Below, piece by piece: positions 46,007-55,068 of a stretch of 64,000 nucleotides of DNA. Within the stretch, counting starts at the first letter, position 1, and every line of letters starts with the position of its first letter. The notes under the pieces are model-generated. The model was not told the DNA's origin. It did not search any database and was given only the letters and a program-made list of their open reading frames with translations. The position numbers and the translations under genes are program-made. Origin of the DNA: Pseudomonas azadiae (lineage in GTDB: Bacteria > Pseudomonadota > Gammaproteobacteria > Pseudomonadales > Pseudomonadaceae); the NCBI RefSeq assembly GCF_019145355.1, contig NZ_JAHSTY010000001.1:682001-746000 (forward strand). Reading direction: 5' to 3'.

Positions 46007-46098
46007 GCCGCATTCCGATATCAGATGGCCTGTATTTACAGCATCGCGACACCACCTATGCTTGGGCCTGCACGATCAGTTAAAGGCACTTGAGCCAG

Positions 46099-46392
46099 AT
46101 GGATACCCTGACTAAATCCCAGATCGAATCTGCGCTGGCTGCCCGTCTGCCCAGCTACAGCGTGACCTGCACATTGCACACCGACGGCACTCTTTCAGCA
46201 GTGCTCAGCGGCCCGGAAACCGACCACTTCGCCGTGACAGGCATCGTGCGTGCGCACTATCGTGGCGCTGAAGCCATTGCGCGGCTGGCCAATGAAATTC
46301 TCAGGGAGATGGTGCTGTCACGCCAGGGCATGAGGAATGATCGGCTGCAGCTGCCCACCCCGGTTCGCGCCGGACGAGGCCGAGAGCGGTAA
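46099..46392 (+). CDS. Small conserved Pseudomonas protein, possibly DUF1652-like
   Basis: A 97-residue soluble protein from the ATG at 46099. The pattern IESALAARLPSYSVTCTLHTDGTLSAVLSGPETDHFAVTGI followed by a helix IARLANEILREMV resembles DUF1652 proteins of pseudomonads; I am not certain of the match. An in-frame TTG three codons upstream is possible. Converges with the HAD phosphatase gene. Function unknown. Confidence 0.55.
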   Translation: MDTLTKSQIESALAARLPSYSVTCTLHTDGTLSAVLSGPETDHFAVTGIVRAHYRGAEAIARLANEILREMVLSRQGMRNDRLQLPTPVRAGRGRER

Positions 46393-46411
46393 CGGGCTCG
46401 GCGTTTGCGTA

Positions 46412-47089
46412 TCAGCCCGCCCTGTTCTGCAGGTACAACAAGCCGTTCGCGTCGCGCTGTACGCTCAACTGTTGATAACCGTCAATCGAAGGGTGTTCGG
46501 TGACCATAGGTGTGTGATGGGTTGACGTCACCACCATTACGTCCGCCCCTGCAGCCTCGCTCGCGCGGATGCCGACCGTCGCGTCTTCAAACACCAGACA
46601 GTCCTGCACCGGGACGCCCAGGCGTTGCGCTCCCAACACGTAACAGGCGGGATCCGGCTTTCCGATAGCGACATCTTCAGCCGTGACCAGCACCGCCGGC
46701 GGTGCTATTGCCGCTGCTTGCAAACGACGCAACGCCAGCGCCCGGGGCGCCGAGGTGACCAGCGCCCATTGATCACCCGGCAGGCTGTTCAAAAACGTGA
46801 CAGCGCCGGGAATCGCGACAACCCCTCTCACATCCTCGATTTCAGCCTCGGTGATCCACTGCGCCTCGACCTCGGGATCAACGCCGGGTAAGGCTTGCCG
46901 GGTAATGGTGTCGATCGCGCGGGCACCGTGAATGGTCTTCAGAAACGCTGCCACCTCCAGGCCATGGCGTTCAGCCCAGATACTCCACACGCGCTCAGCG
47001 GCGGCAATGGAGTTGAGCAGCGTCCCATCCATATCAAACAGAAAGGCACGATAACGGCGGTTAAATACGGCTGAACCTCGGATGGACAC
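46412..47089 (-). CDS. HAD-superfamily phosphatase (subfamily IA, sugar-phosphatase-like)
   Basis: A 225-residue HAD hydrolase. Motif I FLFDMDGTLLNS holds the nucleophile Asp and the DxD acid; motif II is LVTSAPR; motif III is the Lys of IGKPDPACY; motif IV is VFEDATVGIRASEAAGA. The C1 cap (about residues 30-95) fits YfbT/Gpp-like enzymes that act on sugar or polyol phosphates. No pathway partner is seen nearby, so the substrate is undefined. Confidence 0.88.
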   Translation of the reverse strand: MSIRGSAVFNRRYRAFLFDMDGTLLNSIAAAERVWSIWAERHGLEVAAFLKTIHGARAIDTITRQALPGVDPEVEAQWITEAEIEDVRGVVAIPGAVTFLNSLPGDQWALVTSAPRALALRRLQAAAIAPPAVLVTAEDVAIGKPDPACYVLGAQRLGVPVQDCLVFEDATVGIRASEAAGADVMVVTSTHHTPMVTEHPSIDGYQQLSVQRDANGLLYLQNRAG

Positions 47090-47363
47090 TGCGCGGCTTC
47101 CTCTTGGGCTGTAACAAAATAATCGGCCAATGCAATCTACGGATCACTTTCTTGCTTGTAAACGTACTTCGCCGCCGACGTACCGCGCCAAGGAAATCAC
47201 CGACCTGCTCCTCGAGACTTCCGGCCGCCAGCCCTGATCCCTGCGATGCAAAAGCACTGCATTACACACTTGTCATCATCCTGTTGGTGGGCTGTTAGTG
47301 GCGCCTCGTTACTGTGAACTCACCGCCACCACCTGGCAGCCACCCTTAAAGAGAGATATCTCC
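47090..47363. other. Gap without a supported gene
   Basis: It separates the minus-strand HAD gene from the plus-strand DUF2790 gene and should hold their divergent promoters. A short open frame (47104-47298) has no family features or ribosome binding site. Confidence 0.4.
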
Positions 47364-47609
47364 ATGAAGCTGTTTATGCTCGGCTTTGCCGCTTTGCTCG
47401 CTACCGGTTCCGTGTTTGCCGCCGAACCCGTGATCCACGACAAAACCGGCTTCTTTGTCCACTTGGACGTCGCTAAAGTGCTGTCGAGCACTGACACCTA
47501 CGGCCAGTGCGGCGTCGTCCCGGCGCAGTTCAAGTACCTGGACAGCCAGGGCCGCGAACATGTCTTGGACTACCAGGTCCTGGCCACCGGTTGCGCCAGT
47601 GACAATTGA
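47364..47609 (+). CDS. DUF2790-family small secreted protein
   Basis: An 81-residue protein with signal peptide (KLFMLGFAALLATGSVFA). The mature part, LDVAKVLSSTDTYGQCGVVPAQFKYLDSQGREHVLDYQVLATGCASDN, fits the DUF2790 family, with two cysteines that probably form a disulfide. Start at 47364 (GAGAGATAT upstream). It lies 42 bases before a heavy-metal-type two-component system; DUF2790 genes are often found beside such systems, so it may be part of the same stress response. Confidence 0.75.
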   Translation: MKLFMLGFAALLATGSVFAAEPVIHDKTGFFVHLDVAKVLSSTDTYGQCGVVPAQFKYLDSQGREHVLDYQVLATGCASDN

Positions 47610-47651
47610 TCGGGCTACACTGGCGCCACGCATTGAGACAGAGCACTTCCC

Positions 47652-48323
47652 ATGAACATTCTCGTAGTCGAAGACGAACCCAAGGCCGGCAACTACCTGC
47701 TCAACGGCCTCCAGGAGCTAGGTTACTCCGTCAGCCTGGCCCGTGACGGCGTGGACGGCCTGCACCAGGCCCTGGAAACGCCGTTCGATGTGATCGTGCT
47801 GGATGTGATGATGCCGAAAATGGATGGCTGGGAAGTGCTGCGCCGGTTACGCAAGGAGGCCGACACACCGGTACTTTTCCTGACGGCCCGCGATGACATT
47901 GCCGACCGCATCAAGGGCCTGGAACTGGGTGCCGATGATTACCTGATCAAGCCGTTCTCCTTCGCCGAACTGGTGGCACGCTTGCGTACCCTGACCCGCC
48001 GCGGCCCCAGTCGGGAGGAAGAACACCTGCAGATCGCCGATCTGCAGATCGATGTACTCAAGCGCCGCGTGACCCGCGCCGGCACGCGTATCACGCTGAC
48101 CAACAAAGAGTTCGCCCTGCTGCATTTGTTCGCGACCCATCAGGGCCAGGTGCTGTCCCGTTCGTTGATCGCATCGCGGGTGTGGGACATGAATTTCGAC
48201 AGTGACACCAACGTGGTGGACGTGGCCGTGCGGCGCCTGCGCCTGAAAATCGACGATCCGTTCCAGCTCAAGCTGATCCACAGCGTGCGTGGCATCGGCT
48301 ACCGCTTCGATACCCAACCATGA
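47652..48323 (+). CDS. Heavy-metal-type response regulator (OmpR/PhoB family)
   Basis: A 223-residue regulator with receiver domain (VVEDEP, phospho-acceptor Asp51 in [20 protein letters not shown], the Lys in [10 protein letters not shown]) and a winged-helix output domain ([54 protein letters not shown]). This matches the CopR/CusR/CzcR/IrlR group. It overlaps the kinase start by four bases. Confidence 0.93.
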   Translation: MNILVVEDEPKAGNYLLNGLQELGYSVSLARDGVDGLHQALETPFDVIVLDVMMPKMDGWEVLRRLRKEADTPVLFLTARDDIADRIKGLELGADDYLIKPFSFAELVARLRTLTRRGPSREEEHLQIADLQIDVLKRRVTRAGTRITLTNKEFALLHLFATHQGQVLSRSLIASRVWDMNFDSDTNVVDVAVRRLRLKIDDPFQLKLIHSVRGIGYRFDTQP

Positions 48324-49720
48324 ACAAACGCCGTCATTATTCGATGACCCTTCGCCTGGCGCTGATCTTCGCCTTGCTCGCTTTCACCCTGCTGGCCACC
48401 TTGGGCGTGGCACTGTACCGCGAGCTGGAGCGCGAATTGATCATGCGTGACGATGCCGCATTGATTTCCCGCGTCGATCAGTTGCGCAACTTGCTCAACG
48501 ACAGCAACACCCTCGACCTGATCAAGACCAAGCCCGAATTGTTCCAGAATATGCTGGGCAACCACGAGTCGGTATTGAGCATCGCGGCGCCGGGGCAAAA
48601 ACCGCTGCTGCTGGTGAACCCGGGTAACATTGATCTGCCGTCCGTGCCCCCTGTCGCGAAAGATCACGCGCTGAGCCTTGCCGACGTGCACCATCTGCCC
48701 GGCGTGAACGGCGTACCTTTTTCCACCGTCGCCGCCTCCATCGGCTCCGGCGACCTTGGCAGCCTTCAAGTCACCAGCGGGCGCTTGATGACCGAACGCA
48801 CCGCCGTGCTCGCCAGCTACCGGTTGAGCGTTTATATCCTGGCAAGCATCGCGGCAATCATCCTGGCCGTGGTCGGCTACCTGCTCGTTCACCGCGGGCT
48901 CCTGCCGTTACGGCGCCTGGCCCGCCACGCCCAGGGTATCGGCGTCGGCAACCTCGCCGAACGCCTCGACAGCCGAGGCGCGCCAAATGAACTGCTGCCG
49001 ATGATTGATTCGTTCAACACCATGCTCGAACGGCTGGCCAAGGGCTTTGTACAACTGGGCCAAGTGTCCACCGACATGGCCCACGAACTGCGCACGCCCA
49101 TCAATAACCTGCTGGGAGAAACCCAGGTCGCCCTGCAACAGAGCCGCAGCACCGAGAGGTACCAGCAACTGCTGGCGTCGAATGTCGAAGAGCTTGAACG
49201 CCTGGCGCGGATGCTCGACAACATGCTGTTCCTGGCCCGCACCGACCCGGCCAGCGCCCTGCGCCAACGCCAGGAACTCAGTGCGGCGGATGAGGTGGAA
49301 CGAATCGCCGAGTACTTCGAAGGCTTGGCGGGCGACGTGGACATCAGCATTCGTGCCAGCGCAGAAGGCGTGATCTGGGCGGAGCCGATGCTGCTGCGCC
49401 GGGCTTTGGCCAACCTGTGTGCCAACGCCATCAAATATGGTGCGCCGGGCACCGAGTTGATGATCCAGGCGGTGCCCACGACGGAAGGCATCAACCTCAG
49501 AGTCAGCAACCGCGGCGAAACCATTGCTGCCGAGCATCTGCCGCGCCTGTTCGAACGGTTTTACCGGGTCGATGAGTCGCGGGAACGCTCGGCGCAGTCA
49601 AATGGGTTGGGGCTGTCGATTGTAGCGACCATCATGCAGTTGCATAACGGGCGGTACAGCGTGAGCAGTGACGCGGGGGTAACGTGTTTTGAATTGTTCT
49701 TTCCCAGGAGGGAGGACTGA
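48320..49720 (+). CDS. Heavy-metal-type sensor histidine kinase
   Basis: A 466-residue kinase: two membrane segments (about residues 14-33 and 173-193) flank a periplasmic sensor domain; HAMP follows; the H-box [15 protein letters not shown] carries His255; N-box [13 protein letters not shown] and G boxes ([23 protein letters not shown]) end the ATPase domain. It fits the CusS/CopS/IrlS family. No metal efflux genes are next to it, so the signal is unknown. Confidence 0.93.
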   Translation: MNKRRHYSMTLRLALIFALLAFTLLATLGVALYRELERELIMRDDAALISRVDQLRNLLNDSNTLDLIKTKPELFQNMLGNHESVLSIAAPGQKPLLLVNPGNIDLPSVPPVAKDHALSLADVHHLPGVNGVPFSTVAASIGSGDLGSLQVTSGRLMTERTAVLASYRLSVYILASIAAIILAVVGYLLVHRGLLPLRRLARHAQGIGVGNLAERLDSRGAPNELLPMIDSFNTMLERLAKGFVQLGQVSTDMAHELRTPINNLLGETQVALQQSRSTERYQQLLASNVEELERLARMLDNMLFLARTDPASALRQRQELSAADEVERIAEYFEGLAGDVDISIRASAEGVIWAEPMLLRRALANLCANAIKYGAPGTELMIQAVPTTEGINLRVSNRGETIAAEHLPRLFERFYRVDESRERSAQSNGLGLSIVATIMQLHNGRYSVSSDAGVTCFELFFPRRED

Positions 49721-49849
49721 ACAGCCGGCACCAGAAGCCTGGTGTTATTTTGCAAAGATTTGTCTCTTAACGTTGGGCTGAGGCCACACTATTCTCGGTT
49801 CCCAAGCGGCTCAAGGCAGAGCCGTAACGGGAATAACGGAGATTCGAGA

Positions 49850-50074
49850 ATGGAAATGCGATTAGGTTTACTGGAAAAGGGGCTGGCTGAAATGAACGAA
49901 AAGCTGATCACCGTTTCGAGCAGGGCAGACTCCATGGATAAGCACTTCGCTTCCAGGGCAGACCTGGCTACCACTGAACTGAATCTCATCAAGTGGTACG
50001 TGGCAACCGCATTCGCAATGACAGGTCTGGCCTGCGCCATTACCTTCGGGCTCACCCGACTGTTCGCAACCTGA
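49850..50074 (+). CDS. Small coiled-coil protein with C-terminal membrane anchor
   Basis: A 74-residue protein from ATG 49850 (GGAGATTC upstream). The first 45 residues form a likely coiled coil (MEMRLGLLEKGLAEMNEKLITVSSRADSMDKHFASRADLATTELN) and the end is one membrane helix (WYVATAFAMTGLACAITFGL). The layout recalls XhlA-like or DUF1640-like membrane proteins, but I do not claim a family. Confidence 0.55.
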   Translation: MEMRLGLLEKGLAEMNEKLITVSSRADSMDKHFASRADLATTELNLIKWYVATAFAMTGLACAITFGLTRLFAT

Positions 50075-50089
50075 GGTGAATCGGGCAGG

Positions 50090-50731
50090 TCAACTGACCT
50101 GCCCGCCCGCCTCTTTTGCATCCACGGCTGTATGCCACGCGGCCAGTACGGCCGCCTGCAATCCCGCCACCAACGTATGCAGCTCCATCGAGGGCCGCTC
50201 GGCCCCCGTCACCTGCTCCGGCAGAAGCGGTACGTGAATGAACCCGCTGCGCACGGACGTCCCGGCCAGGGCATGCTGCAACAGATAAAACACTTGGTTG
50301 CACACAAACGTCCCCGCCGTTTGCGATACCGAGGCCGCGACGCCCGCTTCGCGCACGGCCTTGACCATCGCCTTGATCGGCAGTGTCGTGAAGTACGCCG
50401 CCGGGCCGTCCGTCACGACTGCCGTATCAATGGGCTGCTCGCCCAGGTTATCCGGAATGCGGGCATCGTTGATATTGATCGCCACGCGCTCGAAAGAGAT
50501 ATCGCTGCGCCCAGGGCCCAGCCCGGTAGCAATTACCATGGCCGGGTGCAAGTCATCGATCAGTCGGGACAGGCACTCACCCGCAGTGGCAAACGCGCAA
50601 GGTAGGCGATGCGCAACAATCCGCACATCATCGTCCAACTGCACACCGTTCAGTTGGCGCACCGCTTCCCAGGACGGATTCACCGAATCTTGATCAAAGG
50701 GCTCGAAGCCCGTCAGCAGTAAAGTGCGCAT
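50090..50731 (-). CDS. pcp: Pyrrolidone-carboxylate peptidase (pyroglutamyl peptidase I)
   Basis: A 213-residue C15 peptidase: LLTGFEPFDQDSVNPSWEAV at the start, the catalytic Glu in the FERVAINI region (SFERVAININDARIPDN), the cysteine in TAGTFVCNQVFYLL and the His in GFIHVPLLPEQ. It removes N-terminal pyroglutamate from peptides, releasing 5-oxoproline. I choose the ATG at 50731 with GAGG upstream; the DUF979 stop lies nine bases before it. It is the last gene of a DUF969-DUF979-pcp operon. Confidence 0.95.
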   Translation of the reverse strand: MRTLLLTGFEPFDQDSVNPSWEAVRQLNGVQLDDDVRIVAHRLPCAFATAGECLSRLIDDLHPAMVIATGLGPGRSDISFERVAININDARIPDNLGEQPIDTAVVTDGPAAYFTTLPIKAMVKAVREAGVAASVSQTAGTFVCNQVFYLLQHALAGTSVRSGFIHVPLLPEQVTGAERPSMELHTLVAGLQAAVLAAWHTAVDAKEAGGQVS

Positions 50732-50739
50732 TCTCGGCC

Positions 50740-51690
50740 TCACATCAACAGGTAAAGCAGGACAATATTAACCACCAGCATCATCAACGCCGTTGGAAGT
50801 TGAGCCTTGATCACTGCGTTTTTGTCCGGCAGCTCCAGCAACGCCGCCGGCACGATATTGAAGTTGGCGGCCATCGGGGTCATCAAGGTCCCGCAGTAGC
50901 CCGAGAACATGCCGATTGCCGCCATTACCGCCGGGTTGCCGCCATAGATACCCACCAGCACCGGCACACCGACGCCGCCGGTCATCACCGGGAACGCCGC
51001 GAAACCGTTCCCCATGATCACTGTAAACAACGCCATGCCCAGCACATAGACCATCACCGCCGCCAACTTGAAATCCAGGTTGATATAGGTAGTAGTAACA
51101 TGGGCAACGGCCGTGCCGACCCCGGCTTCGTTAAACAACAAGCCGAGCATCGCTAGCATCTGCGGAAGCACCATCGCCCAGCCCAGGGCTTCGGTGAGGC
51201 GACGGGATTCGCGTAAGGCTTGCACCGGCGTATCACGGGTCAGCCAACAGGCCAGGCCCAAGGCGATCAGGCAGCCGATGCCAAGTGAGACAAAGGTAGT
51301 GTTTTTCGGGTCCAGCAGCGGTACGCCGCCGATCTCGGTGTGCTTGAGCAATACCGAGCCGATCACGGTGGTGAGGGGTATGGCCAATGCCGGGATAAAC
51401 AGCTTATGGCCCAACCGACCGGCGCTGGCACGGGAATCCTTGTCGTGCAGCTCGGCATGCTTGCCACGACCGATGCCGCCCATACCGGCGATCAATGCCA
51501 TCACCACGACGCCAGCCCCAATGGCCACCGACGGCAGCCGCTCGCCGATCAGGAACGGAACGGCGAACAATAGCCAGAACAGTGCACTCGACCAGCGCTT
51601 GGGATGGGTTCGGTCCATCAGGATCATGCCCGCGGTGATCAGCAGCAGGACCCCGGCCAGCCAGTACAGGTATTGAATCGAAATGATCAT
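50740..51690 (-). CDS. DUF979-family membrane protein, putative transporter component
   Basis: A 316-residue protein with about nine membrane segments, the DUF979 family (SIQYLYWLAGVLLLITAGMILMD at the start, GNGFAAFPVMTGGVGVPVLVG and FSGYCGTLMTPMAANFN later). It starts at 51690 with GGGAGG upstream and overlaps DUF969 by four bases (ATGA). DUF969 and DUF979 are recurrent neighbours of pyroglutamyl peptidase and 5-oxoprolinase genes, which suggests a two-part carrier for 5-oxoproline or pyroglutamyl peptides; this is inference from context. Confidence 0.85.
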   Translation of the reverse strand: MIISIQYLYWLAGVLLLITAGMILMDRTHPKRWSSALFWLLFAVPFLIGERLPSVAIGAGVVVMALIAGMGGIGRGKHAELHDKDSRASAGRLGHKLFIPALAIPLTTVIGSVLLKHTEIGGVPLLDPKNTTFVSLGIGCLIALGLACWLTRDTPVQALRESRRLTEALGWAMVLPQMLAMLGLLFNEAGVGTAVAHVTTTYINLDFKLAAVMVYVLGMALFTVIMGNGFAAFPVMTGGVGVPVLVGIYGGNPAVMAAIGMFSGYCGTLMTPMAANFNIVPAALLELPDKNAVIKAQLPTALMMLVVNIVLLYLLM

Positions 51691-52403
51691 TGCGCGACCT
51701 CCCTTGGGGCGGCGGCAGGCGTCATTTCGCGGGTGAGCCATCGGTCAAACCGATGCAGGCGGATCGCATGGATGATAAATGCGCAAATTGCCGTCGGAAT
51801 CCCCCACACCGCGATGTGCAGCGGATCCACATCAATCCCCGAGCCGAGCAGGAAGGTATGCATCAACGCGATCGCACCAAAAGCCACGAAGATATCTTCA
51901 CCAAAAAACAGTCCGACGTTGTCCGTCGCAGCGCACATGGCCAACACCTTGTGACGCAATTTGTCCGGCAGCTTGCCGTAGCGTTTTTCCGCGGCGCCCT
52001 CGGCCATCGGTGCCAGCAGCGGCCTCACCATCTGCGGGTGTCCGCCCAGGCTGGTCAAGCCCATGGCGGCGGTGGATTCGCGCACAAACAGATACATGAT
52101 CAACAAGCGCCCGACCGTGGCGCGCTCGAACCGTGCAATCCAGTTCTGCGCATGCAGGCGCAGCCCGTGGCGCTCCAGCAGGCCGATGACCGCGAGGGGC
52201 AACAACAGGATCAATTGCAGGGCACGGGTCTGAAGGAAGCCATCACCCATGGTGGCGAGGATTTTTTCCAGCGAGAAATGGGCGGCGAATCCGGTGGCGA
52301 TAGCGGCGGCGGTGACCACCAACAAAGGATTGATGCGTAGAACAAAGCCAACCACGATCACAAGTACGCCGATCAACGGCCATAGGTTCACAACAGTTTG
52401 CAT
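51687..52403 (-). CDS. DUF969-family membrane protein, putative transporter component
   Basis: A 238-residue membrane protein of the DUF969 family: VVNLWPLIGVLVIVVGFVLRINPLLVVTAAAIATGFAA at the start, LVMRESTAAMGLTSLGGHPQMVRPLL-like sequence in the middle (FVRESTAAMGLTSLGGHPQMVRPLLAPMAE). The ATG at 52403 has AAGGA upstream. First gene of the DUF969-DUF979-pcp operon, with a 19-bp inverted repeat 47 bp before it as probable operator. Confidence 0.83.
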   Translation of the reverse strand: MQTVVNLWPLIGVLVIVVGFVLRINPLLVVTAAAIATGFAAHFSLEKILATMGDGFLQTRALQLILLLPLAVIGLLERHGLRLHAQNWIARFERATVGRLLIMYLFVRESTAAMGLTSLGGHPQMVRPLLAPMAEGAAEKRYGKLPDKLRHKVLAMCAATDNVGLFFGEDIFVAFGAIALMHTFLLGSGIDVDPLHIAVWGIPTAICAFIIHAIRLHRFDRWLTREMTPAAAPREVAQ

Positions 52404-52449
52404 GGCGATGAGGTCCTTAAGTGCGCGCTGCGGCGCCATTACAGCAGGA

Positions 52450-52468
52450 TGTGAACAAAGGGTTCACA
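52450..52468. promoter_or_regulatory. Inverted repeat upstream of the DUF969-DUF979-pcp operon
   Basis: TGTGAACAAAGGGTTCACA has perfect 7-bp arms around a 5-bp centre, 47 bp before the DUF969 start on the minus strand. The regulator is not encoded nearby. The remainder of the gap to the tRNA (52469-52753) shows no gene. Confidence 0.5.
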
Positions 52469-52750
52469 GCAGGAGGTGGCGTGCAGTCGGCTCGGTTTTT
52501 TATTGTTGACCTGAAAGGTCGAGCGTCAGTGGCGGCAACTTTGCTGCCTGGGGATGGGAAGTGTCCAACAAGAAAAATTGTTGCTGCGAACCAATAAATT
52601 TTGTGGGTGATTGGACAGTGCGCACGTCATATAACGCGCCGTCGTTTTCGCAAGGAGACGCGCGACGAAGATCGAGTACTTGGAGGCGAGCGCCGAATTG
52701 GCGTTTTGAGGTGGGGGGTTTGCAAAAGTTTTGCAAATTACAGAAAGCAA

Positions 52751-52777
52751 AAAGGGGTCACCGTTTCCGGTGACCCC
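52751..52777 (-). terminator. Intrinsic terminator after tRNA-Val (GAC)
   Basis: On the minus strand GGGGTCACCG-GAAA-CGGTGACCCC followed by TTTTT: a perfect 10-bp stem with GAAA tetraloop and U-run. Confidence 0.92.
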
Positions 52778-52807
52778 TCTAGACCGCCCAGCAGAGCGGA
52801 TTTTGTT

Positions 52808-52884
52808 TGGTAGGCGCGATTGGACTCGAACCAACGACCCCCACCATGTCAAGGTGGTGCTCTAACCAACTGAGCTACGTGCCT
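52808..52884 (-). tRNA. tRNA-Val (anticodon GAC)
   Basis: The minus strand folds as a 77-nt tRNA with encoded CCA. Anticodon stem CCACC/GGTGG encloses TTGACAT, anticodon GAC; the T-loop is TTCGAGT. The acceptor arms AGGCACG and CGCGCCT pair except for an A5-C68 mismatch. Confidence 0.93.
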
Positions 52885-53068
52885 GCTGTGAGGCGGCATT
52901 CTACGGAATTCCGGAGGGGTGTCAACATCTTTTTTGCAGCTAACCCTATGAATATGCGAATTTTTTATTTGCACGGGGCACGCCTGTGGATTTCGGGTGG
53001 CTGGCAGGCAATTTTCAACTCAGGTAGGATCGGCGCACTCGTAAAAAATATAAAACAGAGGTTCCAGG

Positions 53069-54352
53069 ATGGCGAACACCCCTTATCCCCAGTCGTATTA
53101 CGCCGCTTCCGCGAATGCCGCTCCACCTCGCCCGGTGCTGCAAGGCGAGGTTGAAACCGATGTGTGCGTGATCGGCGCCGGATATACCGGCCTCTCCAGC
53201 GCGCTGTTCCTGCTGGAGAACGGTTTTCGCGTGACGGTGCTGGAGGCCGCCAAGGTGGGGTTTGGCGCCTCGGGCCGCAACGGCGGGCAGATCGTCAACA
53301 GCTACAGCCGTGATATCGATGTAATCGAGCGCAGTGTCGGGCCTCATCAGGCGCAATTGTTGGGGCAGATGGCATTTGAAGGCGGCCGGATCATTCGCGA
53401 GCGAGTGGCCAAGTATCAGATCCAGTGCGACTTGAAGGACGGCGGTGTATTCGCTGCCCTCAACAGCAAGCACATGGGCCACCTGGAGTCGCAGAAACGC
53501 CTGTGGGAACGCTACGGCCATACGCAGTTGGAGTTGCTGGACGAGCGCCGTATTCGCGAGGTGGTTGCCTGCGACAACTACGTCGGCGGCTTGCTGGATA
53601 TGAGCGGCGGGCACATTCACCCGCTCAACCTGGCGCTCGGCGAAGCGGCAGCCGTGGAATCCCTGGGCGGTACGATCTATGAGCAATCGGCGGCTGTGCG
53701 TATCGAGCGCGGCGCCAACCCGGTGGTGCACACTGCCGAAGGCCGGGTCAGGGCCAAGTTCATCATCGTCGCGGGCAATGCGTACCTGGGCAACCTGGTG
53801 CCAGAGTTGGCGGCCAAGTCGATGCCCTGCGGCACGCAAGTGATCACGACGGCGCCCCTGGGCGATGAGCTGGCGAAGACACTGCTGCCGCAGGATTACT
53901 GCGTCGAAGACTGTAATTACCTGCTCGACTACTACCGCCTCACCCGCGACAAGCGCCTGATCTTCGGCGGTGGCGTGGTGTACGGCGCGCGCGACCCGGC
54001 GAACATCGAGGCGATCATCCGCCCGAAGATGCTCAAGGCCTTCCCGCAGCTCAAGGACGTGAAGATTGACTACGCGTGGACTGGCAATTTTCTGCTGACC
54101 CTGTCGCGCTTGCCGCAAGTGGGTCGCCTGGGCGACAACATCTACTACTCGCAAGGCTGCAGTGGCCATGGCGTAACGTATACGCACTTGGCAGGCAAGG
54201 TACTGGCCGAGGCGCTCAGAGGGCAGGCGGAACGTTTTGATGCATTTGCCGACCTGCCGCACTACCCGTTCCCGGGCGGGCAAATGCTGCGTACGCCGTT
54301 TGCAGCGCTGGGCGCCTGGTATTACGGGTTGCGGGATAAGCTCGGATTCTGA
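53069..54352 (+). CDS. FAD-dependent oxidoreductase, gamma-glutamylputrescine oxidase-like (PuuB/PauB)
   Basis: A 427-residue DAO-family flavoenzyme: the FAD motif CVIGAGYTGLSSALFLLENGFRVTVLEA at about residues 30-58, then FGASGRNGGQIVNSYS, and the C-terminal YSQGCSGHGVTYTHLAGKVLAEAL. The sequence fits PuuB/PauB proteins that oxidise gamma-glutamyl-putrescine; no other pau or puu genes are near, so the substrate could be another amine. It has its own promoter after tRNA-Val and ends before a REP doublet. Confidence 0.85.
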   Translation: MANTPYPQSYYAASANAAPPRPVLQGEVETDVCVIGAGYTGLSSALFLLENGFRVTVLEAAKVGFGASGRNGGQIVNSYSRDIDVIERSVGPHQAQLLGQMAFEGGRIIRERVAKYQIQCDLKDGGVFAALNSKHMGHLESQKRLWERYGHTQLELLDERRIREVVACDNYVGGLLDMSGGHIHPLNLALGEAAAVESLGGTIYEQSAAVRIERGANPVVHTAEGRVRAKFIIVAGNAYLGNLVPELAAKSMPCGTQVITTAPLGDELAKTLLPQDYCVEDCNYLLDYYRLTRDKRLIFGGGVVYGARDPANIEAIIRPKMLKAFPQLKDVKIDYAWTGNFLLTLSRLPQVGRLGDNIYYSQGCSGHGVTYTHLAGKVLAEALRGQAERFDAFADLPHYPFPGGQMLRTPFAALGAWYYGLRDKLGF

Positions 54353-54363
54353 TTGGGGAAGGG

Positions 54364-54437
54364 CTTGCCTGCGATGCCGATACGCGAACTCATCGTGAGA
54401 CAGCGTCGATGCCATCGCAGGCAAGCCAGCTCCCACA
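54364..54437. repeat. REP doublet (degenerate left arm)
   Basis: The right arm (54413-54437) is identical to the 25-base arm of the doublet at 59356-59444; the left arm (CTTGCCTGCGATG, 54364-54376) is its partial complement, and the intervening 36 bases are unrelated. These are typical Pseudomonas intergenic REP sequences and may stabilise the mRNA 3' end or terminate transcription. Confidence 0.8.
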
Positions 54438-54573
54438 TTGACCGCGCCTGACTTGACGCCAAACCGCAGACACAAAAAACCCCGGTCTTTCGACCAGGGT
54501 GTTTGCTATCGGATCAAAGTAGCCAGTGGCTTTCTTTGTGCTTCAAGGCGTTCAGTGGGCCTTGAGGCAGATA

Positions 54574-54650
54574 TGGCGCAGCGGACGGGACTCGAACCCG
54601 CGACCCCCGGCGTGACAGGCCGGTATTCTAACCGACTGAACTACCGCTGC
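54574..54650 (-). tRNA. tRNA-Asp (anticodon GTC), copy 1
   Basis: A 77-nt tRNA on the minus strand with encoded CCA: acceptor GCAGCGG/CCGCTGC, anticodon loop CTGTCAC giving GTC, T-loop TTCGAGT. It is identical to the second copy 180 bases away. Confidence 0.96.
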
Positions 54651-54753
54651 GTATCGCTTGACCAGTTGAGCGTAAACCCTCAACCGTCTTTAACATCTGA
54701 TTGATCAGCCTTGGCTGTTCAATCTCAAGCCCGATAAATCGAACCTGGAAATA

Positions 54754-54830
54754 TGGCGCAGCGGACGGGACTCGAACCCGCGACCCCCGGCGTGACAGGC
54801 CGGTATTCTAACCGACTGAACTACCGCTGC
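54754..54830 (-). tRNA. tRNA-Asp (anticodon GTC), copy 2
   Basis: Identical 77-nt sequence to copy 1, including the bases ATA just 3' of the CCA. With tRNA-Val(TAC) upstream they form a Val-Asp-Asp transcription unit read on the minus strand. Confidence 0.96.
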
Positions 54831-54885
54831 GCGTCGGTGCAACCTTTAACGTTGCGTCTTGCCCTGAGGCAAAACTCTCAAGAAG

Positions 54886-54961
54886 TGGTGGGTGATGACG
54901 GGATCGAACCGCCGACCCTCTGCTTGTAAGGCAGATGCTCTCCCAGCTGAGCTAATCACCC
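54886..54961 (-). tRNA. tRNA-Val (anticodon TAC)
   Basis: A 76-nt tRNA on the minus strand, CCA encoded: acceptor GGGTGAT/ATCACCC, anticodon loop CTTACAA giving TAC, T-loop TTCGATC. First gene of the tRNA operon Val-Asp-Asp. Confidence 0.96.
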
Positions 54962-55068
54962 TTTGCTTCGTTGAGGCCGCGAAATTTACGCAGGTAGCGG
55001 ACCTAAGTCAATAGCCCGCTTGAAGTTTTTCTGAAAAAGACAAAATTGCTTCAACAGCGCTACCTGCC

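Noticed and set aside
53015-54475. Minus-strand open frame of 486 codons opposite the PuuB-like oxidase
   Set aside because: Shadow of a gene with clear flavoprotein motifs.
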